A DNA stretch of 64,000 bases from Strigops habroptila (lineage: Eukaryota > Chordata > Aves > Psittaciformes > Psittacidae): positions 40,200,744 to 40,264,743 of the forward strand of contig NC_044279.2 in the NCBI RefSeq assembly GCF_004027225.2. Direction: 5' to 3'. Positions 13,491 to 25,353 of this stretch are shown in pieces (within the stretch, counting starts at the first letter, position 1; the number at the start of each line of letters is the position of its first letter). The position numbers and the translations under genes are program-made. The notes under the pieces are model-generated. The model was not told the origin of the DNA. It did not search any database and was given only the letters and a program-made list of their open reading frames with translations.

Positions 13491-13914
13491 ACCAACTGAG
13501 TGGATGTATGAAGACCTGTGAGTTTCTGCAGCCTCACACTGCAAACTTGCTTGAACTGACTTGTGTTTGCTGTGTTTGAAGAAACTCTGAAAACCAGACC
13601 TAAGTCATAATCATACTGAGCGATTGCCAGCTACCGCTGGTGACCTGATCTACCTTCAGGAGCTTAATTTGCACAGCAGTCACCTGGAGTCAGTCAGAAT
13701 TTCTCTCTGCAGCTCCACCCTTCAAACAGCTCTTGGGCCTCAGCCAAAACAAAATTAAAAGACTTCCAATTCAGTTCTGTGAACTGCAAGAATTTGTTAA
13801 TTTTAAAACTCAATAACAATGAGGAGATTAGGTTGAACAGCCTGTTTTGAACAGCCTAATCCAAGCGTTCCCTGCACACAACTTCAAATACCACTGACTT
13901 TATTAGCATGCACT

Positions 13915-13969
13915 GCAAGAGTAGCCATGAATTACTGAGTGTATTACAGTAATTTATGGCTGCTCTTGT
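13915..13969 (+). other. Near-perfect hairpin, possible structured RNA
   Basis: Arms 13,916-13,937 and 13,947-13,968 (22 nt each) are reverse complements with only two differences, around a 9-nt loop (AGTGTATTA). As plus-strand RNA both differences are G-U pairs, and one further G-U pair closes the base (13,915 with 13,969), giving an unbroken 23-bp stem. As minus-strand RNA the same positions are A-C mismatches. The flanks beyond this do not pair well, so the stem is shorter than a usual animal pri-miRNA stem (about 33-35 bp). It could be a small structured RNA, a relic of an inverted-repeat element, or chance. Confidence 0.5.
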
Positions 13970-16223
13970 CACCTCCTTCCTTCTCACCTTTGTGATGATC
14001 TGGAATTGGCTAAAACATGCCAGGTTTACATGTGGGAAGAGAGCAAGTAAAGGGATTTGAAACCACCCATCATCACCTCGCTGAGCAGCAGGCACCCTGT
14101 CCAAGGGGAAGGGCAGGGGCTGCACATCCATCACTTGCTCACCCATCCATGCCATGGTCCCATGCAGCCCTCCTGCTGCCAGCATGTATACCCTGGTGCA
14201 CCCTCCTGCTTACCCCACAGACTTTAGATTTATTTATTCACTTTGCAAGGCACACATCTGAAATCAAGTCCCCTTATATAAGTGGAATGGCTTTTTTTGC
14301 CTTACTCTTTGTTTCTTCTCTCCCCCCTTCACCTGAGTCTTGCAAAATTACATTTGTGAAGCACAGAAGTGTTAAACAAGGAACAGTGTGAAAAGAAAAG
14401 CTTATAAAGAAATGAATAATTCTGTATTCATAGCAGGGCTTGAATAATGTCCCTAGAACCACACGCTGCGAAAGGAGGAGAAAACCAAATATTGAACAGC
14501 TGCTCATTAGAAAAGCACCAGCCATCCTGAGCCATGAAAGACACAGGAGTCCTGTGGGGGACTGCGTGACCATGTAATTAAAGGCTCTATCAGACTGTTG
14601 CAGGGGCTGCAGCAAGGCTACACTGGCTTTGCAAACCTGGCACTCTTAAAATGCTACTGCTTGTCATTTTTGGGGGTCAAAAAGCAGGAATCTCCACACC
14701 CCCAGGCCACCGACTGTGCTGTGTGGTTCCAGGGGCACCTTCCAGAGGGGAGTTGAGAATTCAAACCTCTGCTACTTGAGCTGACAGGAGAGCTGGCAGC
14801 GGCATGTTTGACATCCTCTCACTCGTGTGCAGTGCTGGGGAGAGACGCTTTGTGCTGGCACATATGTGGGGTCCTTCGGTGTTTGCCGGCAGTAAAAGGA
14901 CCCTGAAGTGCCAGACGCTGGTGTGGCTGTCTGGGTACAGCTGGTGAGGCCAGTGGCAGGTCTCCATGTGCCTTACCTGCACAAGTATACAATTTTGCCA
15001 GGATGTTTTAGCACAGGTGAAATAACACATTCCTCTCCAGCTCTGTTCTTGAAAACAGTGGAGCTACTTTGGCAGCAATCTAAAAATGAAAAATCAGCTT
15101 CAGACAGACACTCAACATGAAAAGTTTCATGTCTGATGCATATATCTGGCACAGCCACCAGCAGTTTACAACAGAGGTTCATAACAGAGGCATTGAGCAA
15201 ATACATTACTAGCCCTGCCCTAAAATACTAATGTTCAGATTGAGAAGCCATGATTTTACTGTTGTTTTCATGGAATGCAGGCGCTCAGAGGGCATTACTG
15301 ATGCCCAGATGTGTTGGAGAAGGAAGATCAATTGCTGTTGGATCGTAATCACTCCCAAAGCTTTCAGCAGAGAAACACCAGAAAAGAAGACATTTTTGTA
15401 ATCTACTGAGATATGAGAATACCACAAACATGGCCTAGCAGAACTGGCTTTCTGAGCCTGTAGTTACCCTACAACCATTTTGTCTAAGGTTATGGAAAAT
15501 TAGCTGTAGAAGCTAATGAAGCCAAAATGCAAAAGGATCCACTGGAAAATTGCCAGGAAATAAAAAAATCCATGAAGCATCTGCTGTTATTTTCTGTGGT
15601 TAGTTTTACTCCTTGAAGCTTTGCACTGCACTTTTCAAGTTATACAAACCATTGACACCACTGTCATACCTAATCCTGTCTTCAGTGGTTTCAGCAGTAG
15701 CCTTTAGCCTACAGCCTGAGCTGGGGAAGGTGCAAAGCCACCTTTCTGCAGGGGTGAGTAGGAGCAAAACTGTTCTTTGGAAATTGCCCCTCTCCAACAA
15801 GTGAGATTTATTTCCTGTTTCCCCAGGCCCCACTAAGGATGCACTTCAATGGCCCCCCATGGCTCCAGGGGAGCCAATTCTTGCTGTAGCGCTGCACTCA
15901 TCTTGCCTCCAGACATTTCCAGTCTGCTCCCGCCTATCTCAACTTGGTTATCCACTCTGAGCCAAAGTCTTGTCTTCTGCAGCCCTCCTCTGAGTCACCC
16001 TTGCAGCACTGGTGCCTTTTGTTGCAGGCAACAGATTTCATGCAGAAATTTCTGGAGGGATTTTTCCCTTCCGTTTTCCTTCTCCCTTCCCTTTTGTCTC
16101 CATTATCAGTGTGAGTTATGAAGCTGCAGAGATGCTCTGTGCCTATGGATTTCCTATGTGACTAGCTTTAATGTAAGGGAGTAAATAGTGCAGGTCTGTC
16201 TATTAGTATGAATAAGCAGAAGC

Positions 16224-16279
16224 GTGTGTATATATATCTACACACCAATATAATTATATGGAGAGAGAGAGAGGGAGAG
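16224..16279 (+). repeat. Compound TA/GA microsatellite
   Basis: GTGTGTATATATATC followed, after AT-rich sequence, by a (GA)n run at about 16,260-16,279. The two short repeat blocks are likely length-variable. Confidence 0.8.
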
Positions 16280-16963
16280 CAATATAAGTACACATAATCA
16301 CAAGTATGTAAATATAATGAAACGGTGTGAATCTAGTGGAAAATTCCTTTTTTAAAAAATATTAAGCTTCTAGATTTCACTAATGCATTGAGCATATGGA
16401 AAACCAGACAACATGCTCATTTCAATACCAAAGTAGAAAACCCACAGACTTCCCATTTGGCTCAAATAACTGTGTGAAACAGAGCTTCCCCAAGATAAGG
16501 CTATTTGCTTTTGGAAACAAAAGCCTGGGTTTGCCTTGAACATGAGTGCCGATGCTGTCTCCCGGGCAGCTGATGCCACAATCCCAGCGGAAGCAGGTGG
16601 CAGCCGGTGCTCCCCAGCACAGCTTTGATGTGGACCGACTGGTCCCTCTGAAATCGCTCTACACCGGAGGCCTTCACTTCTGCATGCAGTGACGGTATTC
16701 TCAGATCACACTGGACACCAGTGTATGTTCACAACCTCACCCGCACTCCCTGAGAGCCAGGTGACTGTCCTCACCAGCACGGCTTGTACCAGTGTATCCC
16801 CCTGCACAACACAAACCATGCTAAAGAGATGAAGCGTATCTCAGGAACAGATTCCCATGGGCCAGGGTGCTCACTAGTTTGCATCAGTTCAGCTCTAGGC
16901 TGTTGTATTTACACGAGGTGAGAATCAGATGCAATAACTAGCAGTAAGCCTCCAAAATACCAT

Positions 16964-17561
16964 TGTCCTGGGTTCAGCTGTAACAGTTTGTTTTCTCCTT
17001 AGCAGCTGGTGCAGTGCTGTGTTTTGGCTTTGGTCTGAGAACAATGCTGATAACACTAATGTTTTCAGTTGTTGCTAAGTAATGCTTACTCCAATCAAGG
17101 ACTTTTCAGTCTCTCATGCTCTGCCAGTGAGGAGGGCCACGAGAAGCTGGGAGGAAGCACAGACAGAACACGTAACCCAAACTAGCCAAAGGGGAATTCC
17201 ATAACACAGCTCATCATGCCCAGTATATAAACGGGGGAGAGTTACCCAGAAGGGCAGATCGCTGCTCGGGTCAGTCTGGGTATCGGTCAGCAGGTGGTGA
17301 GCAATTGTATTGTACATCACTTGTGTTAATTGGAGTTTTTTCCTTTCTCTTTTTAGTTTTATATTCTGTCCCTTTGTTATTTCCCTTATCATTAGTAGTA
17401 GTAGTTTTGTATTATACTTTAGTTATTGGACTGTTCTTATGTCAGCCTGTGCGGCTTACACTCTTTTGATTCTCCTCCCCATCCCACTCAGAGGGGGTGA
17501 AAAGGGGGATGAGCCAACGGCTGTGTGGTGCTGAGTTACCAGCTGGGCTTATACCACAACA
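16964..17561 (+). mobile_element. Solo LTR of an avian endogenous retrovirus
   Basis: The element begins TGTCCTGGGTTCAGCTG and ends CCACAACA, so it has TG...CA termini. It is flanked by a perfect 5-bp direct repeat, ACCAT, at 16,959-16,963 and 17,562-17,566. It contains a TATA box (GTATATAAAC near 17,224) preceded by the GCCCAG motif, then a pyrimidine-rich 3' part with a GTAGTAGTAG run. I recognise the sequence as a common interspersed bird LTR family. Length is 598 bp. No internal retroviral sequence lies next to it, so it is a solo LTR left by recombination between two LTRs. The 5-bp duplication is usual for ERVL and for some ERV1 elements. Confidence 0.9.
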
Positions 17562-17566
17562 ACCAT

Positions 17567-20500
17567 GAGAAAAATATGAATCTGAGTCCAGGTCCTGAAT
17601 AAATTACTTCTATATACCCATAGGAAATAAATATGCTTTGGAGTTTTTTCTAGAGTCCTCGAGATAGGGAATGAATATCCATGTTACAGTACAAGAAAAC
17701 ACCACCACCACTAAAATCCCATTATTACCAAACTCTAAACTTTTGGGAACCAAATCCAATCCCTTTTGAACATGCAAGAGAAGTCTAGCTGCCTGCTGCG
17801 TCACAGGCATTTACACCTGGATTCTTCTTCCCCTTAAAAGAGATGCATAAGGAACACACCAAAAAAAGGAATATGCAAGGATATCTCTTCTTCAAAACTA
17901 CATGCTACTCAGAATTGCAGGTGCTGCTGGCCTCTTTTTGTTGTTATTGTTGTTATTCCTGCCTTGTACCACCAAGGCAGCTGGATGCAGAGATAGATTG
18001 GGTGTATTAATCACCCTTTAAATTAGAAGCACACTCACATTTGACTGGAACATCTTGCTCCAATCTCATGTTTGGGTCTCTTTGAGGTGTTAGCTGGATT
18101 CCAGTGGATTGCATCTACTCATATCAGGGATTCATTTCGTCCTTTTGAGGATGAGACGATGCAGTTAGGAACTGTGAGTATTGAGAGGACAGAGACATTG
18201 TGAGACTTCTGCCCCAGAAAGGGGCCAGGATGGAAAATCTTACGAAGTAGCAGTGGTTGATATGCCTTCGTCTCAACCTCTGTACATATAGTGACTTCCT
18301 ATGAGCACAAGTGAGGTGATGTTTAAGAGACTGTTATCATCTCACCTCCACCTTACCACACTTGCACACCCCTCCTACACCGGATAAAATGGCAAGTCCA
18401 GGATGAGGAGGTGTCTACGGCCACCCATGTCACCATCTTCACATCTTGGGAGAAAAAGAAGTTTTCCAAGAATTGGAGCTATATTCACTGTTCGTAACTC
18501 ACATAAAATAACCTTCCTCAATTTCCCCTTTCCTGCCTTCACACACAAAAAGCATCATTTTCAACCCAACTGCAAACATGAATGAAGCCTATTTGTATCA
18601 CCTGTTTCTCAGGTGAGAAAGCAAATTCAGCCTATCTATCTGCCTGATCCCAGCCTTGCTGAAGTTGATCACAGTGCTTGTTAGCCCGAAGCCTGTCTCT
18701 GTTGCACTCCTCGGCATAATTCCCACTGACTTCAAACAGGTCTCCCAGGTCTGGCACAATGACTCCTGCGGGCTTGGCACCAGGGTTTAAATCACTGTAC
18801 ACAGTCACTCGAGAAGCTGTCGGCAGTCAGAAATGAGTCATTAGTATGCTGCCAACACAGTATTCAGTGACAAAACCCAGCTGCCACTGTAGTCAAGAAT
18901 GCAGTTTCTTTAGCACTACTGTAAGTCTTATTAGCATAGAAATCAAGTGTATGTATGTAATTGAATTTCTTTGTTGCATCCTAGTATGAGATTTTCCATC
19001 AATCCTGATTGTTACTAAATTTGAACTAGCAGCCCATATTTGCACTTAAGCAACATCTGAAAGAGGACTACACAAAGAAAGACTTTCCTAAGTCAACACA
19101 TCCTAGAAAACAGCAGCTGTGCAAAGGCAGAGGCAAGCAGTATTTTATTTTCCTCCCCATAGCACCCTATCTTTTGGCACCTCTGTTTTAAAACTGGGTT
19201 CTGCTGGCAGCCTCACATTTTTTCCCTGAAGAAAAGAGCTGCAACTCAGCCTGCGCGAGAGCAGAAGCTCTCCCAGCAGAAGACTCTGTCAGGATGTTGC
19301 GGTGCTGGTTACTGCTGATTAGGAAGTGAGATAATACCATAGGTACAGTTCATTTTAGGTCACTGATTAAACTCAGCTCCTGGAAAAGAAAGAAATAATA
19401 AAGCCAAGAAGGGACTACCAGAAGTGCTTAGGAGCACTGACTAACCTAGCCTGGACTGAGAAGGTAGCCACCATCACTGTGTCTGCCTTTTCAGTGGTGG
19501 TTTCTCAAGGGACTATCTTTATCCAGATGAACCACATAGCCATATTTTCCTGTATTTTCCAAGCACAACTGTGATCAAAACCACAGACACCTGACGAGAT
19601 GGAAAAAGACGGTGAGCGAGGAAATTAAATATCCCTTCCCTGTACAGATGGTCATTGCAGACCTTGATTGAGTTGTGTTGCTAATGACCGTGCTGTAAAC
19701 ACATCCCTCCAGCTTTGCTACTAAACCAATGCTTCACCAAGGTCACTGTCCAAGCAATCTACAAAGCCACCAGCTCTTACCCATGAAGTTAAGGAACCAA
19801 GTCTTGTAACCCCTAGGCAGTCTAGCACCAGAGAGGGGCAGGAGCCAGGGTACCAGATGGATCCAAAGATCAAAGATGGAGCCACTCTGCAAAATTTCAC
19901 AGTTCAATATATCACAAGATCCTGACATGAACAAGTTTCCCCCCAGATGGCCACAGCGTTTCAGGAAACATGGCTGTTACTCCTACAGCTCTTGGGACTT
20001 CAGCAAAGCAGCATTGTGCTCCTGGATTATTTTTATATATATATATATAGCGATAACTGCAACTGAATAGAGGCAATGAGGGCAGAATAACTGTTGATGT
20101 TGGGCAATCTGTAAGTAGCAGATCACAGTCAGATTTTTCCCAGTACATCGCAATGCCATGAAATGCTGTTATTACAAACCGGATACTATCACCCACTGCT
20201 GGGAGTGGGCAGGCACGAGTTCACTTCAGGGTCCAAAAGTTCCCACTGGACTTTTTGTTTCTCAAGCAATACGGCCCAAGATCAGAACTCTTCTAAATCA
20301 GACAGAAGGAAGAAGTGAGCTCCTTCCTCCCCTGACACAATGCAACAGTAAAACAGAAACCAAGAAATAACTAGGAGAAGCTAATTCCCACCATGAGCCA
20401 TGGCCCCTAGTCATGGCTTCCACTGTGCAACGCTGGCATGAGGGCAAGATGGACTTTCCCTCTGCCACATGTGTGGGTATGCATTAGGTTTTGTGTGGGT

Positions 20501-23500
20501 AGCATTAGGTTTTCACTGGAGTTTCCATCCATGCTGCTGATGAATTGCATCACCTTGGTCAAATCGTGTAGCTGTGTCTCCCTTTGGACTGCTATAAAAC
20601 TGACTTTTGTTACAGATTTGATTTATCATTATTTCATTTTTCACTTCTCCTGGGTTTTTCATTTCCTACCTTGATTTCAGTTATTGCGAGCTCAGTCCCT
20701 TTTCAATTTTACACAAAAGCTCTTGTGTATAAGGTAGTAAGTTAGGAAAATGTAAAGATTTCAGAGAAAGGAAACTCTGATCTGATGGTTACTGCAGGGC
20801 ACCATCAGCCAGGGCTGGCAGACCTCCCTTCAGCTTCCTTTGTCGTCTGGCTCAACAACACCAAGCAGCTACCAGCCTACCCTCTGCAAAGTAGGGTGAA
20901 TAAGTCAATGCCTTTTGGAGGCCTGAACTACCTTCAGTTATCATTTATAGAGTGTTCTGCAGCTACCTTGCAAGAAGGCCTTACCAGGCATTTCTTCAGG
21001 AGAATGATCCCAGCTCTGTCCCTGAGTTGGTGTTTTGGGCAGTAGTTGATGTAAACTGGGGTACCTCTGATGTCAGTACTGCATTTGTCAGATACTGTTA
21101 CATATACTAATTTACCCCCAAGGACGCTTGAGTGCATTTGCTCCAGCAAAACATCTAGCATAAGCTGATATCATTGCCAGTCTGTCTCTCTTGGGGACTT
21201 TTTTCTTTTTTGGCTAGTTTGCTAATTTAGTAAATATTTAGAAATCCATGTTCTTATAAAACTGCAACACTGGATACCATTCCCCTTTGTTCAAAATTGT
21301 TTACAGACATACGCACAATTATAGTAAGATCTGTAGCTAATACTCACTGTGGTAAAGGCAAGCAATCCTAAGTAAAAAAGGAGTTGGGGGGAAAAGCAGG
21401 AATTTGTTATGGCAAAGTTCAACAGTGCCTTCAAGCCCTCATGTCCAAAGCTCTAATGGAAGGCCTGTTTCTGAAGAGAAAAGGGTAAGAGTTCAAAAAT
21501 AAGGCAGTGAAAATGAATGCCCAAGACAGAATATTGCATGATAACCTTCAAAAGGTAACAGATAGATGAGAAGAGGTTGCTTTTAGTACATGGCACAGAA
21601 AGCCAGGTCGCGCATGGAGAATGTCTGTAGTGGCACATCTCCCAGGTCCGCCTTGTGTGCAGACATGCTTCTCCTGAGCTCAAGCCCCCAGGTGCCTACC
21701 CACCCTGCTCCTGCTGCTGCACCCCTACCCACAAGGGGCCAATGCCCCTGTCCAAAGTGTTATATCCGAGAGAGTCAGCAAGCCATGAGAGCAGTTACCA
21801 GCGAGGCAGAGGTCTCCAACCAGAGCAAATACAGCTGTTGACATCAGACAGCCCCGTTGTGAAGTCCAGACTTTTTAGGAGGAAACTCCCAATTCCTACA
21901 GATCTTTAGCATGCCTGAAGATTAAAGAGAGGCCAGGATACATCCAAAGTGTTGGCAAGGAGTTGTAGTGTCCTTGAGGAAACAAAAGACATTTTTTGGC
22001 AACAGGCATACCTGGCTTAGCTTCAGATTACCTAGCCCAGGGACTTGCTGGTGGCCATAGCTGCATGGATTTTTCTCCCCTCTCCCAGGAAGGCTTCCCA
22101 ATCTCTGCTGTTGTGGCCGCACTGTGAGCAGCACCTATGGTGCATGGTTAAAAATCAGTTCATGTGTCCATAGGAGTTGCAGCCATCTCTACCTGCTCTG
22201 TGAACAATCCTGGAGCCACTCCACTCCCACCAACAGCAGTTCACACTGTCTTTATTAAAAAATTAAACTGCTATTTAGCCAACCTCTGGAGCGAGCTGAA
22301 GCAAAAGGGGTAGGGGACAATGCAGAAAGGGCCTTGGCTTGACAGGATCCAGTTAGGAGGGGTTTGACCAGACATAATGAAGTGGGACAACATGAATTAC
22401 TGCTGCCTTAGACAGCAGGCAGGTTTGCATGCCCCAGCACGGAGAGGCAGCTCCAATTATTCAGCCAGCCTGCAGGCAGGCAGTTCCACACTCAAGTGTC
22501 CAGGCAGAGGTCAGTAACTGTACACCCTGAAATTACTTTAATTATGGGACAATCACTTTCCAGTGTATTGAATAACCACCTATTTTAGATAGGACCAACC
22601 CTAGGGACTCAGCTCCACTTTAAAAGGAAGGCTAATAAGCATGGCTTACAAAGCACATACATGGCTTCTTTGAGCAAGCTTATCAAGATGGTTCTTTAAG
22701 GGAACCTAATTTTGCTTTTTACAATGTGGGTCAAAGCATGAGGCTCTCAATGGAAGGACTTCCTCACACATGATGGACATAGGAGGCAGTCTTCATGCTG
22801 ACTTTGATAAGGATTCAAAGCAGAGAGTTAGGAATTCACATTACAGTGTATTAAGTCTCCCTTTCACCTGCCACCACAACCAGACAGGGCAGAACAAAAA
22901 GCTGGTTTAAAAAGGGCTGGAGGCACAAAGCTTCTGTGCAGTGTAACACCATATCCCCAGTGCAGGTGCTCCCAGGAAACCCCCAGTACAAATCCACTGC
23001 AGTTCTCTGAAGATATGAGAAATAATTATCCTCTCTTCTGTCAAGAGACATGAGAAAATCCGTAGGATATGGCTTTCTGCAGATGCATCTGTGGATACTA
23101 CTGAGGAGTCTGCTCTTCTTTCATGGTACAAAAATCTCCAAATATGAAAGGACCCCTCCTGGCTAAAAACAGGCCCTCATATGCTTCTGCACCTTAACAT
23201 TTCCCATTTGGTTTCAAAACTTTGCATTACTCCTCTCTTGAAAAATATAGTTTGGCAGGATTCAAACTTAAACACTCTGGCAGGCTATGTGTCTCCTTCA
23301 CAGGGAGCTGGAGGGCACTCTGGGATCCAATACATGTCTTTAGCTCCTCTGACATGTGAAAATAAAGCATGACAGACCCCTGGCACATGACACCAGATGC
23401 TTGACTCCACTATCTATATCTGAAAGAAGCACTAGGTATCCTTTGATCAACAGTGTAATTTATGTGAGCCCTGGTACACCATCTCAATGTACATTACCAT

Positions 23501-24825
23501 GTGTGCATCAAAATAACATGGATAGTTGAAATGCATTAGGACAGCGTCTGTACCTGAATCTGCTGATTCAACTCTCAAAGCTGCATTAAGCAGCTGTACT
23601 CTTCAAGCCCTGCAGATGTCTATTTTAATCATCTGTCTTAAAATATCAGCTGGTTTTATGCCCTATTCGGATGCTTCCCATCCCTCGCAGAGGCTGTTGT
23701 TTTCTCTGAGCTCTGCCATCCAATCAAAACTACAGACAGGCAAGAAAGAGAGGAAATAAGGACACGTAACTTTCGTTCATACTTATTCCCACACATCTTG
23801 CACAGCTTGTGGCTGAAACACCCTGGGAGGGCATAGCTGCTTCACCTGATGAGACCAGCGGGACACTTTTATTGGAGATCTGAAACACAGCCAACTGAGG
23901 TATGATCCTCATCAAAAGCAGATTCAAGCCGGCAGAGATATCTCTTCTCCAAGCCTTCCTCCTTCTCTTCTACCTTGCTGACTAAGAAATGCCCCTGTAT
24001 GGCAGAGAAGCTGCTAAAGTAAAATCCTGATGCAAAACAAGCTTGGGGATCCTTCCTAACCCACAAGCACAACATCAGCTCATCGATTTCTCCACTGCTC
24101 TTTTAGGGTTGGGGGTTTTTTTAGCAAAAACTAACCAAAACCAAATTATTTCTCGAGAATATTGTCTTGAAGGCTTTTCTCCTTCTCTCTGCTGTGCTGG
24201 CTCACATCCTGATACTTCTAAAGCGTGCTGTGCTCATCAATCTAAGTATTTCAGCTATTCCCAATGTACCTGCAATTTTGCAGACACAGAGCTTAAGATC
24301 ACCTGCAATCTTGTTAATTATGCTAATTACAGTCATTAAGGACCTATTATAGAGTTCACTGTTAATACAAGCTTCCGTAGATGATTGTGGCCAAAACAGC
24401 CAAGGCCAGCTCTCCATACACAACTCTTCATGGCTTCCAAAGGAGGATGAATGCGAAGTGTGTGACCTCCTGGCCCTGCCTTGCATTCTCAACCAGGGAG
24501 CTTTGCTCACCCATGGCCAACATCTGTTAGTCACCATTACAAAGCCAAAGCCTTTAGCAGGTGTCCTTCTCGTGGTTACGATAAGAAGGCAAGCCCCAGC
24601 ACAAAAAATTGGAGAAAAATATTTTTAACTCTTTACTTGTTCTTGGACCTCCCCATAGCCTAATTAATAGATAATTAAACTAGTTAAGCTGAAATATTTA
24701 AGTACCTCACATTTCTATTGCAGAGCTTTTCTGCTTTGATTAAATGAGAGAACATTAGAATGGTAAGACTTGCATTTTGCCGAGCAAGATAACTGCTCGG
24801 AGTCCCTGGTTTCAAGTAACCTGAA
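17567..24825. other. Intergenic, unique sequence
   Basis: Seven kilobases between the solo LTR and the 24.8-kb CR1. No gene or repeat family recognised except short simple runs (TTGTTATTGTTG near 17,940; TA repeat at 20,031). Confidence 0.55.
20031..20049 (+). repeat. TA dinucleotide microsatellite
   Basis: A (TA)8-type run preceded by TTTT. Confidence 0.85.
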
Positions 24826-25353
24826 TGCCGCACCTCAAATGCTGTGTTCAGTTCTGGGCGCCTCACTACAAGACAGACATTGAGGTGCTGGAGTGGGTCC
24901 AGAGAAGGGCAACGAAACTGGTGAAGGGTCTGGAGCACAAGTCTGATGGGGAGTGGCTGAGGGAACTGGGGGTGTTTAGCCTGGAGAAAAGGAGGCTCAT
25001 GTGGGGACCTTATCGCTCTCTACAAGTGTCTGAAAGGAGATTGTAGTGAGGTGAGTGTCAGCCTCTTCTCCCAAGTAACAAGTGATAGAATGAGAGGAAA
25101 TGTCCTCAAAGTTGTGCCAGGAGGAGTTTAGATTGGATGTTGAGAAACATTTCTTCTCCAAAAGGTTTGTCAAGCATTGGAACAGGCTGCCCAGGGAAGT
25201 GGTTGAGTCAGCATCCCTGGAGGTGTTTAAAAGACGTGTAGATGTGACACTGAGGGACATGGTTTAGTGGTGGACTTGGCAGTGCTGGGTTAATGATTGA
25301 CTCCATGATCTTAAGGGTCTTTTCCAACCTAAGCGATCCTACAATGCTATGAC
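24826..25353 (+). mobile_element. CR1 LINE, 5'-truncated, 3' portion
   Basis: This plus-strand CR1 begins in the last part of ORF2: 24,852-25,000 codes residues such as [24 protein letters not shown] and [14 protein letters not shown], the usual CR1 C-terminal motifs. It continues through the CR1 3'UTR (TTGGAACAGGCTGCCCAGG, near 25,178) and ends in a decayed terminal repeat, GATCCTACAATGCTATGA. Several indels show that it is old. As usual for CR1, there is no poly(A) tail. Confidence 0.93.

Larger units (their letters stand above)
13491..16958. other. Intergenic, unique sequence with one hairpin
   Basis: Apart from the hairpin at 13,915-13,969 and the TA/GA microsatellite at 16,224-16,279, nothing is recognised. 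Confidence 0.55.
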
